Shown here: positions 44,130 through 53,738 of the stretch, piece after piece
Layout: every line of letters starts with the position of its first letter
How positions within the stretch are numbered: position 1 is the first letter of the stretch
Assembly (NCBI RefSeq): GCF_014696615.1
Contig: NZ_JACJQJ010000014.1
Coordinates: 62,001-126,000, forward strand
DNA length: 64,000 bases
From: Nostoc linckia FACHB-104
GTDB taxonomy: Bacteria > Cyanobacteriota > Cyanobacteriia > Cyanobacteriales > Nostocaceae
Direction of reading: 5' to 3'
Translations under genes and position numbers: made by a program
The notes under the pieces: generated by a model
What the model was told of the DNA's origin: nothing
What the model saw: only the letters and a program-made list of their open reading frames with translations
Database searches by the model: none

Positions 44130-45710
44130 TTATAGTGTTACTGTATATGCGTCCCGAATGCCTGGTACTTTGGTAATCTCATCTAAAATGCCCTCTGGTA
44201 AGGGATCATCGATGCTGAGAGCCATGACTGCATCACCACGGACGATTTTGCGACCTACCTGCATACTGGCAATGTTGACATTAAAACTGCCCAGTAGGGA
44301 ACCGAGTTTACCAATGATACCCGGCATATCGCGGTGCAGGGTAAACAGCATATATTTGCTGGGGGGGACATTAATGGGGAAACCATCAACGTCAGTTAGG
44401 TGAATTTCTTTGTCACCTAACAAAGCACCGGTAACAGAGTGAGTTCCTAAAGTGCCTGTAGCTTCTAAATGCAAGGAACCTGCATAGTCACGTACAGAAG
44501 CATCTCTGGTTTCAATCACCCGGATTCCCCGTTCTTTAGCCTCAATGCTGGCATTAACGTAATTTACTCGTTCCCGCAGTGCTTGGTATAGAAGTCCTTT
44601 TAGGGATGCTACCACTAAAGGCTGACTTTTGTTAGTTGCCAGTTCGCCTTGCAGTCTAATGTTGAGTAATTCTACTCGACCGCCTGCTAGCTGTCCTACG
44701 AGGTTACCCAAGGTTTCTGCTAGCTGCATATAGGGTTTGAGTTCTTCCAAGACATCGGGGCCGAGTCCGGGAATGTTCACCGCTGAACGTGCGGGGAGTC
44801 CTAAGAGGACATCGCGGATTTGTTCAGCCACATCAATTGCCACATTTACTTGCGCTTCTGCAGTGGATGCTCCCAAGTGGGGGGTGAGGATCATTTCTTT
44901 ACCGAGCGATCGCAAATCCGATTCGCCTAACGGTTCAGACTCGAATACATCTAAGGCTGCACCAGCTATTTTACCTTCTTTGATTGCCGCCGCTAAAGCT
45001 GCTTCATCAATGATGCCACCACGGGCACAGTTAATAATCCGGGCAGTTGGTTTCATCTTTGCCAGGGTTTTGGCATTGATTAAATGGGCTGTTTCTGAGG
45101 TTTTGGGGATGTGTAAGGTGATGTAGTCTGCTTGCTGGATCAGCAAATCTAAATCAACTAATTGACATCCAATTTGTTCGGCGCGATCAGTGGAGATGAA
45201 GGGATCGTAACCTAGCAATTTCATTCCCATTGCCTTAGCTACAGCCGCGACGTGGGAACCAATTTTACCCAACCCAACAATACCGAGAGTTTTTTTGTAA
45301 ACTTCCGCGCCGACAAAAGTTTTGCGATCCCACTCACCTTTTTTCACCGAGACATTCGCATCGGGGATGTGACGAGACAAAGCCAACATCATGGCGATCG
45401 CATGTTCGGCTGCTGCGATCGTGTTACCTTCAGGAGAATTGACAACCACAATCCCGTGGCGTGTGGCAGCGGGGACATCCACGTTATCCACACCCACACC
45501 AGCACGACCGATAATTTTTAACTGCGTGCCGGCTTCAATAATTTCTTGGGTGACGCGTGTACCCGAACGAATCATCAGCGCGTCGTACTCACCAATAATT
45601 TCTATCAGTTCTGCTGGTTTTAAACCTGTTTTGACATCAACCGTTGCTACTTGCGAGAGAATGTCAATTCCAGCCTGGTCAATAGGATCGGAGACAAGAA
45701 CCTTGGACAT
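44130..45710 (-). CDS. serA: D-3-phosphoglycerate dehydrogenase
   Basis: A 526-residue long-form SerA. The N-terminal substrate domain starts MSKVLVSDPIDQAG. The nucleotide-binding fold has GIVGLGKIGSHVA, the catalytic Arg/Glu/His set lies in NCARGGIIDEAA, the Glu segment and TPHLGAST, and an intervening domain plus a C-terminal ACT domain (about 455-526, LHRDMPGIIGKLG) follow. It catalyses the first step of phosphorylated serine synthesis, and the ACT domain usually gives feedback control by serine. The length and order are normal. The 600-bp gap upstream should hold its promoter. Confidence 0.97.
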   Translation of the reverse strand: MSKVLVSDPIDQAGIDILSQVATVDVKTGLKPAELIEIIGEYDALMIRSGTRVTQEIIEAGTQLKIIGRAGVGVDNVDVPAATRHGIVVVNSPEGNTIAAAEHAIAMMLALSRHIPDANVSVKKGEWDRKTFVGAEVYKKTLGIVGLGKIGSHVAAVAKAMGMKLLGYDPFISTDRAEQIGCQLVDLDLLIQQADYITLHIPKTSETAHLINAKTLAKMKPTARIINCARGGIIDEAALAAAIKEGKIAGAALDVFESEPLGESDLRSLGKEMILTPHLGASTAEAQVNVAIDVAEQIRDVLLGLPARSAVNIPGLGPDVLEELKPYMQLAETLGNLVGQLAGGRVELLNIRLQGELATNKSQPLVVASLKGLLYQALRERVNYVNASIEAKERGIRVIETRDASVRDYAGSLHLEATGTLGTHSVTGALLGDKEIHLTDVDGFPINVPPSKYMLFTLHRDMPGIIGKLGSLLGSFNVNIASMQVGRKIVRGDAVMALSIDDPLPEGILDEITKVPGIRDAYTVTL

Positions 45711-46325
45711 GATTACTTTGTTTAAAGCTACAAGTTTTGCTGCACAAGACTTTTTAGTTTAGTCTTTATCCGTTGCAATTCAGCAAAAATTCTTTATTGT
45801 AATATCAACTTATCCTTACACTGACACCTCGCACTGAGGGTATGTATCAGTTACAAGGGAGATATGGCGCTGCTGCCAAATGTGCTAAGTGCTGAGTTGC
45901 AAGTCAGAATATACTCTTCTAACTACACCTCTGCTTCTGTTTTCTCACCTTGTCCCTTGTTGATGCTAGGTGCTGAGTTTCAGAATTTGAATTGATTGTT
46001 ACTGCCTCCTATATTTGAATATCAGTGACTGTTCGTGTCACCTTTGGGTAAATATAAACCATGAATAGGGGACAGTATAGATATATTTATTAATCGTTAA
46101 GAGTTATCTGTATTTCTTTGGCGGTACGCATTGGCTAAGGAATATCACTTGCGGTTGAATTCATGCACAGCAACACAGTACTGCTGAGTATCACTTTATC
46201 ACTATCAATGTGGTGCGTAGGCGTAGCCCTTTCTATGGATGAATTTGACTGAATTTAGCGGGAGTTAATCCCCGACTTTTTCAAAAATTGGGGATCTGCA
46301 CAGCAACGTTTGCTTAAGTGTGCCA
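45711..46325. other. Intergenic region upstream of serA
   Basis: No gene is seen. A CTAAGTGCTGAGTT repeat near 45888 and a dispersed GCGTAGGCGTAGCCC repeat near 46216 are present. The rest is unremarkable AT-rich sequence. Confidence 0.4.
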
Positions 46326-48374
46326 CTATTTCGGGACTCGCCAAATTTTAACTGTCTTATCCTTACTCCCACTCACTAGAGTCTTACCATCTGGACTTAT
46401 GGCTACGGTATAAACTAAATCACTATGCCCAGTTAGAGTAGTTTTTAAGGCTCCAGTTTGTAAGTTCCAAATTTTAATAGTATTATCCCAACTGCCACTA
46501 GCAAGAGTCTGCCCATCCGGGGTAATTGCTACGGAACTCACTGCATAGCGGTGTTCAGTGAGGGTATTTTTTAACTCCCCAGTTTGTAGATTCCAAATCT
46601 TAATTGTTCTGTCGTAACTTCCACTAGCTAAAGTCTTCCCATCTGGGCTAACTGCGACAGCAAAGATGACATCTTTATGACCAGTAAGAGTATTTTTTAA
46701 ATCCCCAGTTTGCAGATTCCAAATTTTGATAGTGCTGTCTGCACTCCCACTTGCTAGAGTTTGCCCATCTGAACTAATCGCAAGAGCCATCACTGGTTTA
46801 TTGTGTCCGTTGAGAGTATTTTTCAACTCTCCAGTTTGTAAATTCCAAATCTTGATTTTATTGTCTCCATCACCACTTAATAGACTTTGTCCATCTGGAC
46901 TAATAACAACCGAATTAACCCTTGCCTCACTTCTTGGAAGAGTTGCTTTCAATGTACCTGTAGGCAAATTCCAAATTTTGATAGTGCCGTCTTTGCTAGC
47001 ACTAACTACGGTTTTACCATCAGGGCTAATAGCAACAGAATTAACTACATCAGAATGTAGTCTAAGAGTTGTTTTTAACGCGCCAGTTTTTAGGTTCCAA
47101 ATATTAATGCTTTTATCAGCACTGCCACTAACTAACGTTTCACCATCGGCACTAATAACTAGAGAATTAACCCACTCAGTATGAGCAGTCAAACTATTAG
47201 CTAATGCGAGTTTTTCGTAAGCAACTGTATGAGCTACTAGAGGTTTACGTATTTGCCAAACTCCATATCCTCCCAAACTTAGTAATAAAATAGCGCCACT
47301 TAGCAACAATGGTATTTTGAACTGCTGTTTTGGTTTAGCTAAATCTACTACTGTTGGAGAAGTTATTTCCCCTTTCCTCTTGATTGATACTAGCGGTTGA
47401 TAGGCTACAGTTGGCGGAAGTTGCGGTGGTGTGGATACTGGCCGATGATGAGCCACTGTAGCTGGCATATCTAAAAGGAAATTTACATCATTAATATCTT
47501 GTAATACTGCTTCTGCTGATTGATATCTTTCCTCATCGTTTGGTTGTAGTAACTTATCTAAAATCATCGCCAATTGTGGACTGACTGATTGCTGCAAATG
47601 CTGTCGCCAATTAGCTACCCAACCATAGCCTTGTTGCTTCCATAATTCCCAAGGCGCAACACCAGTTAAAAGATGAAAGCAAGTAGCACCTAAACTGTAT
47701 AAATCACTAGCTGGATATACTTGTCCATCTTGCATTTGTTCTAAGGGAGCATAACCAAAAGAACCGATGGTTGTTCCTTGTTGAGTCATGACAGTTTCAC
47801 TCAACTGTTTAGAAGCACCGAAATCTATCAGAATGATATTTCCCTTTGTAGCTGATGATTTACGCCGAAGAATATTTTGTGGCTTGATATCTCGGTGAAT
47901 TACCTTTTGTTGGTGAACTGTTGTCAGAATATTTAATAACTCAAGCAATAATTCTCGAATTTTTTGCTCATTAAAAGTACCTTGCTGTTGTAATTCATCA
48001 AGTAAATTCTCTCCATCAATAAACTGCTGCACTAAATACAAACGCTGATTCTGTTCAAAATATGCCAATAGCGTTGGGATTTGGGGATGTTCTCCTAATT
48101 GTTGCAAACGCCTTGCTTCTTGCTCAAATAATTCTGTTGCCTTTTGTAATGCGCCGGTTCCCTGTATCTGCGGTGCAAATTGCTTAATTACACAGAGTTC
48201 ATTAAACTTTTCAACGTCTTCAGCCAGGTAAGTTTTACCGAATCCTCCGCTACCAATTACACGGATAGGACGATAGTGTCGTAATACAACCAAAGGAACG
48301 CCACAGTTTGAACAAAACTCTGTACCATCCGGGTTTGGAGGATTATGGCAAGAAGAATTGAGGCAACATATCAT
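46326..48374 (-). CDS. Ser/Thr protein kinase with C-terminal WD40 propeller
   Basis: 682 residues. A short N-terminal zinc ribbon (C3, C4, C9, C21, C24) precedes a Hanks-type kinase domain (about 34-300) with the Gly loop GSGGFGKTYL, K64, the HRDIKPQN catalytic loop (D162) and DFGAS (D184). A membrane helix at about 353-375 separates it from seven WD40 repeats (about 393-682), many almost identical (TIKIWNLQTGELKNTL). The kinase is cytoplasmic and the propeller probably lies on the other side of the membrane as a sensor. Such kinases are abundant in filamentous cyanobacteria. The target is unknown. Confidence 0.93.
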   Translation of the reverse strand: MICCLNSSCHNPPNPDGTEFCSNCGVPLVVLRHYRPIRVIGSGGFGKTYLAEDVEKFNELCVIKQFAPQIQGTGALQKATELFEQEARRLQQLGEHPQIPTLLAYFEQNQRLYLVQQFIDGENLLDELQQQGTFNEQKIRELLLELLNILTTVHQQKVIHRDIKPQNILRRKSSATKGNIILIDFGASKQLSETVMTQQGTTIGSFGYAPLEQMQDGQVYPASDLYSLGATCFHLLTGVAPWELWKQQGYGWVANWRQHLQQSVSPQLAMILDKLLQPNDEERYQSAEAVLQDINDVNFLLDMPATVAHHRPVSTPPQLPPTVAYQPLVSIKRKGEITSPTVVDLAKPKQQFKIPLLLSGAILLLSLGGYGVWQIRKPLVAHTVAYEKLALANSLTAHTEWVNSLVISADGETLVSGSADKSINIWNLKTGALKTTLRLHSDVVNSVAISPDGKTVVSASKDGTIKIWNLPTGTLKATLPRSEARVNSVVISPDGQSLLSGDGDNKIKIWNLQTGELKNTLNGHNKPVMALAISSDGQTLASGSADSTIKIWNLQTGDLKNTLTGHKDVIFAVAVSPDGKTLASGSYDRTIKIWNLQTGELKNTLTEHRYAVSSVAITPDGQTLASGSWDNTIKIWNLQTGALKTTLTGHSDLVYTVAISPDGKTLVSGSKDKTVKIWRVPK

Positions 48375-48593
48375 ACACGTAAGTTTAAGGTCACATGGAG
48401 TAATTATCGCTTACGCATTAGGGGAATGGAAAACAAGGGTACAAGGGGAATTATTTAATACTCAGTATGTCAAGTTGAAATTTTTCTTTACTCCCCTGTC
48501 TGCATAGCGATTGGTTATTTTTTTAATTGGAAGCTTCTAGCCCCTCACCCCTACAAATCGCTATAATTCTTGTGAGTTTTGGGAAAATCAGCC

Positions 48594-48761
48594 ATGTTAA
48601 ACGACAACCTGCCGAGGTACTTGCCTTCTGCTGAAGAATTGCCCGACTCTGACGATACACCTGTGGATAATGAACTGCAAGAATTAATACCAGGCTTATT
48701 AAAAGCAATACTGCTAGCAGAAAGATTAAGAGCGCTGGGTATAGATCCTGATGAGCAATGA
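48594..48761 (+). pseudogene. Internally deleted Uma2-family mini-protein
   Basis: A 55-codon frame from ATG 48594. It begins MLNDNLPRYLPSAEELPDSD, which is the N-terminus of long Uma2/DUF820 proteins, and ends LLAERLRALGIDPDEQ, which is their usual C-terminal tail. The whole nuclease core between the two is missing, in frame. It is therefore read as the product of an internal deletion, not an independent family. It may still be expressed, but it cannot be catalytic. The comparison is from memory of the family. Confidence 0.6.
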
Positions 48762-48785
48762 CTATTACCAATTACTAATTACCAA

Positions 48786-49709
48786 TCAAATAGATATCTT
48801 TTTAGGAATAACACTTCTCATACCACTTTTAGCGCCTACAGCATCACCTTTGTAACGTGGGATGATATGGATACTGGTGTGCATCATATTTTGACCTGCG
48901 GTGCGATTGACGTTGATTCCAATATTAAAGCCATCAGGATTAAATTCTGCTTTGAGCATTTCTTGTACTTTATTCACCATAAACCAGCAAGCAGATTGTT
49001 CTTTAAAGGGTAGGTCAAAATAATTGCTCATATGGCGTTTAGGAATCACTAAAATATGTCCTTTACTAAGGGGATAGCCATCAAAAATTGCATAAGCAGT
49101 TGCAGATTCTGTTAATAGTTTTAAATGTGTATAGGGATTGCAGAATAAACAATTATTAGATGAGTTACGCTGGTGATTGTAATGCCGATATTCATAAAAC
49201 TCCCGATTTTCATCTAAATAAATAGAATGGAAAGGAAGCTTGACAATACATTGATATGTATGTTTTTTATGAACATAATGTTCTCTAAAACCTTCTTTTT
49301 TAATATCTCTCCTCACTGCATAATAAGCTTTACCTCCTGGCTTCAATAAATGTGATACATCCATGAGAACATTAGCTTGTTCTTCAGAAAACAACACATT
49401 TAATACATAAAAGCAAATTATTGTGTCAAATTTCTCTTGAGGATATTGGGGAAAATAATAAGGGTCATAACCTGTAATATCACAGCCTTTGTCACGCAAT
49501 ATTTTCACATCATTACCAAAGCCACAACCAAAATCTAATATTTTGCCTTGAAGCAGGTTTTGATTTAATAAATATTGTGCTGGAAAAGACAAGCTAGTTC
49601 TTTCTATAGCTGTGAGATGGCTAAATAGATTTTTTTGCTGTTTCATGGAATTTCGCTGTTTCTGTCTTCTGCTGCTTCTCGGTTTCATTATTACGGAGAC
49701 AGAAGGCAT
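48786..49709 (-). CDS. Methyltransferase-HIT fusion protein
   Basis: 307 residues. The first part (about 22-180) is a class I SAM-dependent methyltransferase (ILDFGCGFGNDVKIL, IICFYVLNVL, LLKPGGKAYYAVRR). The second part (about 188-307) is a HIT domain starting CLFCNPYTH, with GYPLSKGHILVIPKRH and IHIIPRYKGD. In the triad the motif reads H277-T-S279-I-H281, so the middle (nucleophilic) His of canonical HIT hydrolases is replaced by Ser. It may therefore bind nucleotides without normal hydrolysis. ATG 49709 was kept, but a TATAAT-like sequence 17-22 bases upstream would leave almost no leader, so ATG 49646 (MKQQKNLFSH) is a serious alternative. The substrate is unknown. Confidence 0.8.
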   Translation of the reverse strand: MPSVSVIMKPRSSRRQKQRNSMKQQKNLFSHLTAIERTSLSFPAQYLLNQNLLQGKILDFGCGFGNDVKILRDKGCDITGYDPYYFPQYPQEKFDTIICFYVLNVLFSEEQANVLMDVSHLLKPGGKAYYAVRRDIKKEGFREHYVHKKHTYQCIVKLPFHSIYLDENREFYEYRHYNHQRNSSNNCLFCNPYTHLKLLTESATAYAIFDGYPLSKGHILVIPKRHMSNYFDLPFKEQSACWFMVNKVQEMLKAEFNPDGFNIGINVNRTAGQNMMHTSIHIIPRYKGDAVGAKSGMRSVIPKKISI

Positions 49710-49895
49710 AAGAATAAGATAATTATTATACTCTCGTATTTATGGGAAAGGAGGGCTAGGGAAGCTGGATAACAAAAGTATAATTACTGAGGCTTTTTGT
49801 AATAAACCTTAAAATTTTTTGCGTATATTGCTGAACCGAAATATAGCTTTATTAAGGCAAGCTAGGTGTAGATTACTATATCAGTGGTGAGATCT

Positions 49896-50291
49896 ATGCC
49901 TCGCGAAAGACAAAAATCACGTATTTTAGAAAAGGCTCAATTAAGAACTTACGGACTCCATGCGATTGATCCGAACATTGATTTTGGAGAGAATCGCAAC
50001 TTGGAAGGCATGAGAGATCTAATAGAGAAATTACGCAATAAAATGCTGGCTTATAATACCGCTTTAGTCACGCTCAATACTTATAAAAGCGAGATTAAAG
50101 ATCTAGAAAAAACCTTGGGCGACCTCTGTGAGAGAATGTTACTGGGAGTCGCTTTTAGATACGGTAAAGACAGCCACCAATATGAATTAGCAGGTGGTGT
50201 ACGTACAAGTAAACGCGTCCGTAAAAGCACGGTTACCCGTGCTAAGTCAGTTAAAGAAGAAACACCGAGTGGGAAGACGAAGAAGGTGTAG
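49896..50291 (+). CDS. Conserved-looking basic protein of unknown function
   Basis: A 131-residue soluble protein starting MPRERQKSRILEKAQLRTYG. The middle (about 40-90) is strongly helical and coiled-coil-like (LIEKLRNKMLAYNTALVTLN, SEIKDLEKTLGDLCERML). The C-terminus is rich in Lys, Arg, Ser and Thr (TSKRVRKSTVTRAKSVKEE), which suggests nucleic acid binding or flexibility. ATG 49896 follows GGTGAG and is preferred to the upstream start at 49884. I do not recognise the family. It is convergent with rca. Confidence 0.7.
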   Translation: MPRERQKSRILEKAQLRTYGLHAIDPNIDFGENRNLEGMRDLIEKLRNKMLAYNTALVTLNTYKSEIKDLEKTLGDLCERMLLGVAFRYGKDSHQYELAGGVRTSKRVRKSTVTRAKSVKEETPSGKTKKV

Positions 50292-50370
50292 GAGTGGGGA
50301 ATGGGTAATTGGTAATGGGAAGTTAGAACTTGTGCTTTCTCCCTCATCTCCCTCATCCCCGCTTCAGCTT

Positions 50371-51645
50371 CTAATTCCTCCCATTCGGCCTTTGAATAAT
50401 CGTTTCCGTCACTCGGCGCTTGGCTTTGGGATCTATTGCTACTAAACGCAGGTACTCGCCTTCATATTCAGTTAGACATGATTCTAAAGCTGAGATGGCA
50501 TCTGAGTGAGCATCGATGTGGGTATTGAGACAACTTTGCCAGGAACCTGTGCGGAAGCGTCTTTCATCGACGTGTTCAATATTAATTGTGTGACCCTGCG
50601 CTAAGATTTGCCGGATTTGTTCTTGTGTTTCTAGGGTTAAATGGGGACTTAATGTTTCTTGTTTTTCTGAGTTGTTATTAGTTGCGCCTTTATTTACACC
50701 ATTGCTGGATGGCTGAGTTATTGGTGTCGCTGCAGCAGGTGGTGCAGCTTGGTAACTTTTGCCGCGATTGAGGCGATTGTATTCGTCAACTAGCTGGGAA
50801 TTTTCTACTCGTTTTTGTTCGCCAACCATCAATTTACCAGATTCAAGTAAATGAGATAGCCTAAAATCCGGCTTTTTAAATTCTGGTGGCCCTTCAGCGC
50901 TATTCACTATACGTAGGGAAACACGCTCAAATCCTATTTGATGGATGAAGTGGCGAATTTGTTCGTCATAAATGCGCGATCGCAATGCGCTAAAAAAGTC
51001 TATCGATTGATTGGGGAAGGTATCAACTAGCTGTTCGATTTCCCGCTGAGAGAGTCCATCTGGTTCAAATATCCCCCCAACTATTCCGACTTTGTCATCG
51101 CGATCGGGTTCCCAGTAAAATTTCTCCATGCGACCATCCCGAATTAATGGTGCATAAAGGGTAGAAAAATCATTTCCTGTAACGATAATCGGTACTCGAC
51201 GTAACGGTGTGGAATCATAACTTCCAGGTAATTGCACATCTGTAGGATTATCGGCAATATTCATCAGCGTGGCGTTTACCAACTGAGTATTGACTGTATA
51301 TTGCGTTCCTTCATCAAATCTACCTGCACCTGCATCCAAATCATTAATCATCAGCACGCACATTTTACCGCGCACTTTGATTAATTCTGCGGTTTCCCGA
51401 TAGCGCAGACGTATTAAACGTGCTGGATCTCCCGCATCTGGACTTTCTAATTCACCACCAGATATGTGAGTTACCTCTACACCCATTTTCTCGAAGACTA
51501 ACTCACATTGAAAAGATTTTCCCTCTCCTTTCCGTCCGTGAACCCCTAAAATTAAGGGAACTCGCACGCCAGGGAGATCTAGAAAGTTTTTGGTAATATG
51601 GACAGCTAATTTGTCCAAAAACCGAGGAGCGATATAGTAACTCAT
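50371..51645 (-). CDS. rca: RuBisCO activase with C-terminal SSUL domain
   Basis: 424 residues. The AAA+ domain (about 1-290) starts MSYYIAPRFLDKLAVHITKN, has Walker A GVHGRKGEGKS, Walker B LMINDLDAG and GRMEKFYW. A linker rich in Ala, Pro, Asn and Gln (about 295-335) leads to a C-terminal RuBisCO-small-subunit-like (SSUL) domain with QEQIRQILAQGHTINIEHVD and RRFRTGSWQSC. In cyanobacteria the activase frees RuBisCO from inhibitory sugar phosphates, and the SSUL domain recruits it to the carboxysome. The rbcLS genes are not in the window. No start other than ATG 51645 is needed. Confidence 0.95.
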   Translation of the reverse strand: MSYYIAPRFLDKLAVHITKNFLDLPGVRVPLILGVHGRKGEGKSFQCELVFEKMGVEVTHISGGELESPDAGDPARLIRLRYRETAELIKVRGKMCVLMINDLDAGAGRFDEGTQYTVNTQLVNATLMNIADNPTDVQLPGSYDSTPLRRVPIIVTGNDFSTLYAPLIRDGRMEKFYWEPDRDDKVGIVGGIFEPDGLSQREIEQLVDTFPNQSIDFFSALRSRIYDEQIRHFIHQIGFERVSLRIVNSAEGPPEFKKPDFRLSHLLESGKLMVGEQKRVENSQLVDEYNRLNRGKSYQAAPPAAATPITQPSSNGVNKGATNNNSEKQETLSPHLTLETQEQIRQILAQGHTINIEHVDERRFRTGSWQSCLNTHIDAHSDAISALESCLTEYEGEYLRLVAIDPKAKRRVTETIIQRPNGRN

Positions 51646-51896
51646 GCAATCATTTTTGGTTAGTGCTTCTTAGGATCATGGTAGTTTTTTTTAGCTACTG
51701 ATGTTTATGTATCTTTGGGTAGAGAAGGGATTGGGGACTGGTGATTGGGGAAAGGGGAAGGGGAAAAAGTAAGTTTAGGGTGGGTATGGGCAATAACTTA
51801 AAAAAATAAGGGCTTGAGCGATAAAAGTGCCCACCCTAAGATAAGTGTTATGAGAGTTTTTTTATGCCTCGAAAGATGGGGGATGCTGCATCTTAA

Positions 51897-53360
51897 TTAA
51901 CTGACACTGAGGATGCAACCGGCACGTGCGGGAAGAGAGAGAGAAAGCTGCTGGGTTTCTCCTTGTTTATCCCAGGTAATTTCGGCATTGCCATATACAA
52001 GCTTGTTGGGTTGAGTACGCAAATTATTAATGTCAATATTTGCGTTTGTTGATGCTGTACCAGTGTTAACGGCAATAATTAATTCTTCTGTGCCTAAGGT
52101 TCTGGCAAATACATACAGTGCGCCTTGGGCATAAATTACTTGGTAATCGCCTGTCCGCAAAGCTGGGTAAGTATGGCGCAGGGCAATTAATTGGCGGTGA
52201 GTCTGGAGAATTTCACGATCCCAGGTAGCTTCTAAAGGAAAGCCACGGCGAGAATCGGGATCTATGGCACCAGATAAACCAACTTCATCACCATAGTAAA
52301 TACTAGGGGCACCAGGAAATGTCAGTAATAGCAGGGTTGCTAGTTCTACACTGGCTTTATCGCCACCAGAAATTGTGAGTAATCTGGCTGTATCGTGACT
52401 CGCTAGCAAGTTTAATTGCGTCAGTTGAATTTCCCAAGGGTAAAGTTGCAATAGTTCCTGAATTTGGGCAGCGTACTCAGCTGCAAATAAAGGTGGGTAT
52501 GGTTTATAGTCACGGCTTTGTACTTGATCTAAGACTACGCGATCGCCTGCGGCAAAGGCGATGGTTGGCCCGGCAAATAGATAATTCATTACGCCGTCAA
52601 ATTGAGTACCATCTAGCCACTCGCGGGAATCTCCCCACACTTCACCCACAATATAAGCTTCGGGATTAATTGCTTTGACGCGATCGCGAAATTCTTGCCA
52701 AAATCCTGGTGTTTTAATTTCAAATGGTACATCTAACCGCCAGCCGTCAATGCCGAATTTAATCCAATATTCGGCAATTTCCATAATATATTCTTTGACT
52801 TCGGGGTTGTCGTGGTTAAATACTGGCAAAGCCCGATTTCCCGCCCAGCCTTCATAGTTGGCAGGAAATTCACCGTTGTAAGGTGAAACTGGCCAGCCCT
52901 CAACTTTAAACCAATTTACCCAAGGAGAATGAGGGCCATTTTCTAAAACGTCGTGAAAAAAGAAAAAGCCGCGACTGGAGTGGTTAAATACTCCATCTAA
53001 CACGACTTTGATATTGCGCTGATGGGCTGCGTCTAGTAATTCCTTAAAAGCTTCATTCCCCCCTAAGAGTGGATCGACCTGATAATAATCGTGGGTATGG
53101 TAGCGGTGATTACTAGCGGATTGAAAGATGGGTGTAAAGTAGATGGCGTTAATTCCTAGATCCTGGATGTAATCTAAACCTTCGATAATGCCCCATAAAT
53201 CGCCACCTTTGTAACCTTGCAATGTTGGCATTGCTTCCCAATCTTCCCACCGGGCCTCATGCAATAAACGTTTGCGAGGCTGTTTACTTCTAGCAAAGCG
53301 ATCAGGAAAAATTTGGTAGAAAACTGCGTGTTTAACCCAGTCTGGTGTTTGAATTTGCAT
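51897..53360 (-). CDS. Alpha-amylase family (GH13) glycoside hydrolase
   Basis: 487 residues. The TIM-barrel core shows the GH13 regions: DGVFNHSSRG (region I), GWRLDVPFE with the nucleophile Asp (region II), IVGEVWGD with the acid/base Glu (region III) and LLASHDTARL (region IV). The N-terminus WVKHAVFYQIFPDRFARS resembles neopullulanase and cyclomaltodextrinase. A C-terminal beta domain completes the enzyme. It has no signal peptide, so it probably acts on intracellular maltodextrins or glycogen products. Its divergent neighbour is a glycosyltransferase, but a shared pathway is not shown. Confidence 0.92.
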   Translation of the reverse strand: MQIQTPDWVKHAVFYQIFPDRFARSKQPRKRLLHEARWEDWEAMPTLQGYKGGDLWGIIEGLDYIQDLGINAIYFTPIFQSASNHRYHTHDYYQVDPLLGGNEAFKELLDAAHQRNIKVVLDGVFNHSSRGFFFFHDVLENGPHSPWVNWFKVEGWPVSPYNGEFPANYEGWAGNRALPVFNHDNPEVKEYIMEIAEYWIKFGIDGWRLDVPFEIKTPGFWQEFRDRVKAINPEAYIVGEVWGDSREWLDGTQFDGVMNYLFAGPTIAFAAGDRVVLDQVQSRDYKPYPPLFAAEYAAQIQELLQLYPWEIQLTQLNLLASHDTARLLTISGGDKASVELATLLLLTFPGAPSIYYGDEVGLSGAIDPDSRRGFPLEATWDREILQTHRQLIALRHTYPALRTGDYQVIYAQGALYVFARTLGTEELIIAVNTGTASTNANIDINNLRTQPNKLVYGNAEITWDKQGETQQLSLSLPARAGCILSVS

Positions 53361-53738
53361 GAAGTCCTCTCGATACTATTAGGTGCAATCGTTGCAAATA
53401 ATAGCTTCTTTGCGGGTCTTACTTGTGGTAGAAATTCTAATATTAATTGTTGACAGTTGACAGTTGACGGTTGACTGCTGACTGGGAAGAAGAATTTTTC
53501 GGTAAATTTTACGGCGAAAGGCCGAGAAGCTAGTTTTGTGTTCGGCTTCCAGGCTTGAAGCATGGGTAAGATGGGGAAAAATAATTTGCTAAGCTATTCT
53601 GCTTTTAAGTTGCACAATCCGTCATGAGGGCTGTTAACGGTTGACCGTTGACAGTTAATAGCCTTCATGAGTAGTTATGCAATTTAGGCGCGCATTAGCT
53701 TATTTCCAGTGAACTGTGAACAGTCAACCGTCAACACT
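53361..53738. other. Divergent intergenic region with GTTGAC repeats
   Basis: TTGACAGT/ACTGTCAA-type repeats occur at 53447-53479, 53635-53659 and 53709-53737, some inverted relative to each other. They reach into the upstream extension of the next gene. Confidence 0.55.

Noticed and set aside
46726-47184. 152-codon plus-strand frame
   Set aside because: Antisense of the WD40 repeats of the Ser/Thr kinase gene.
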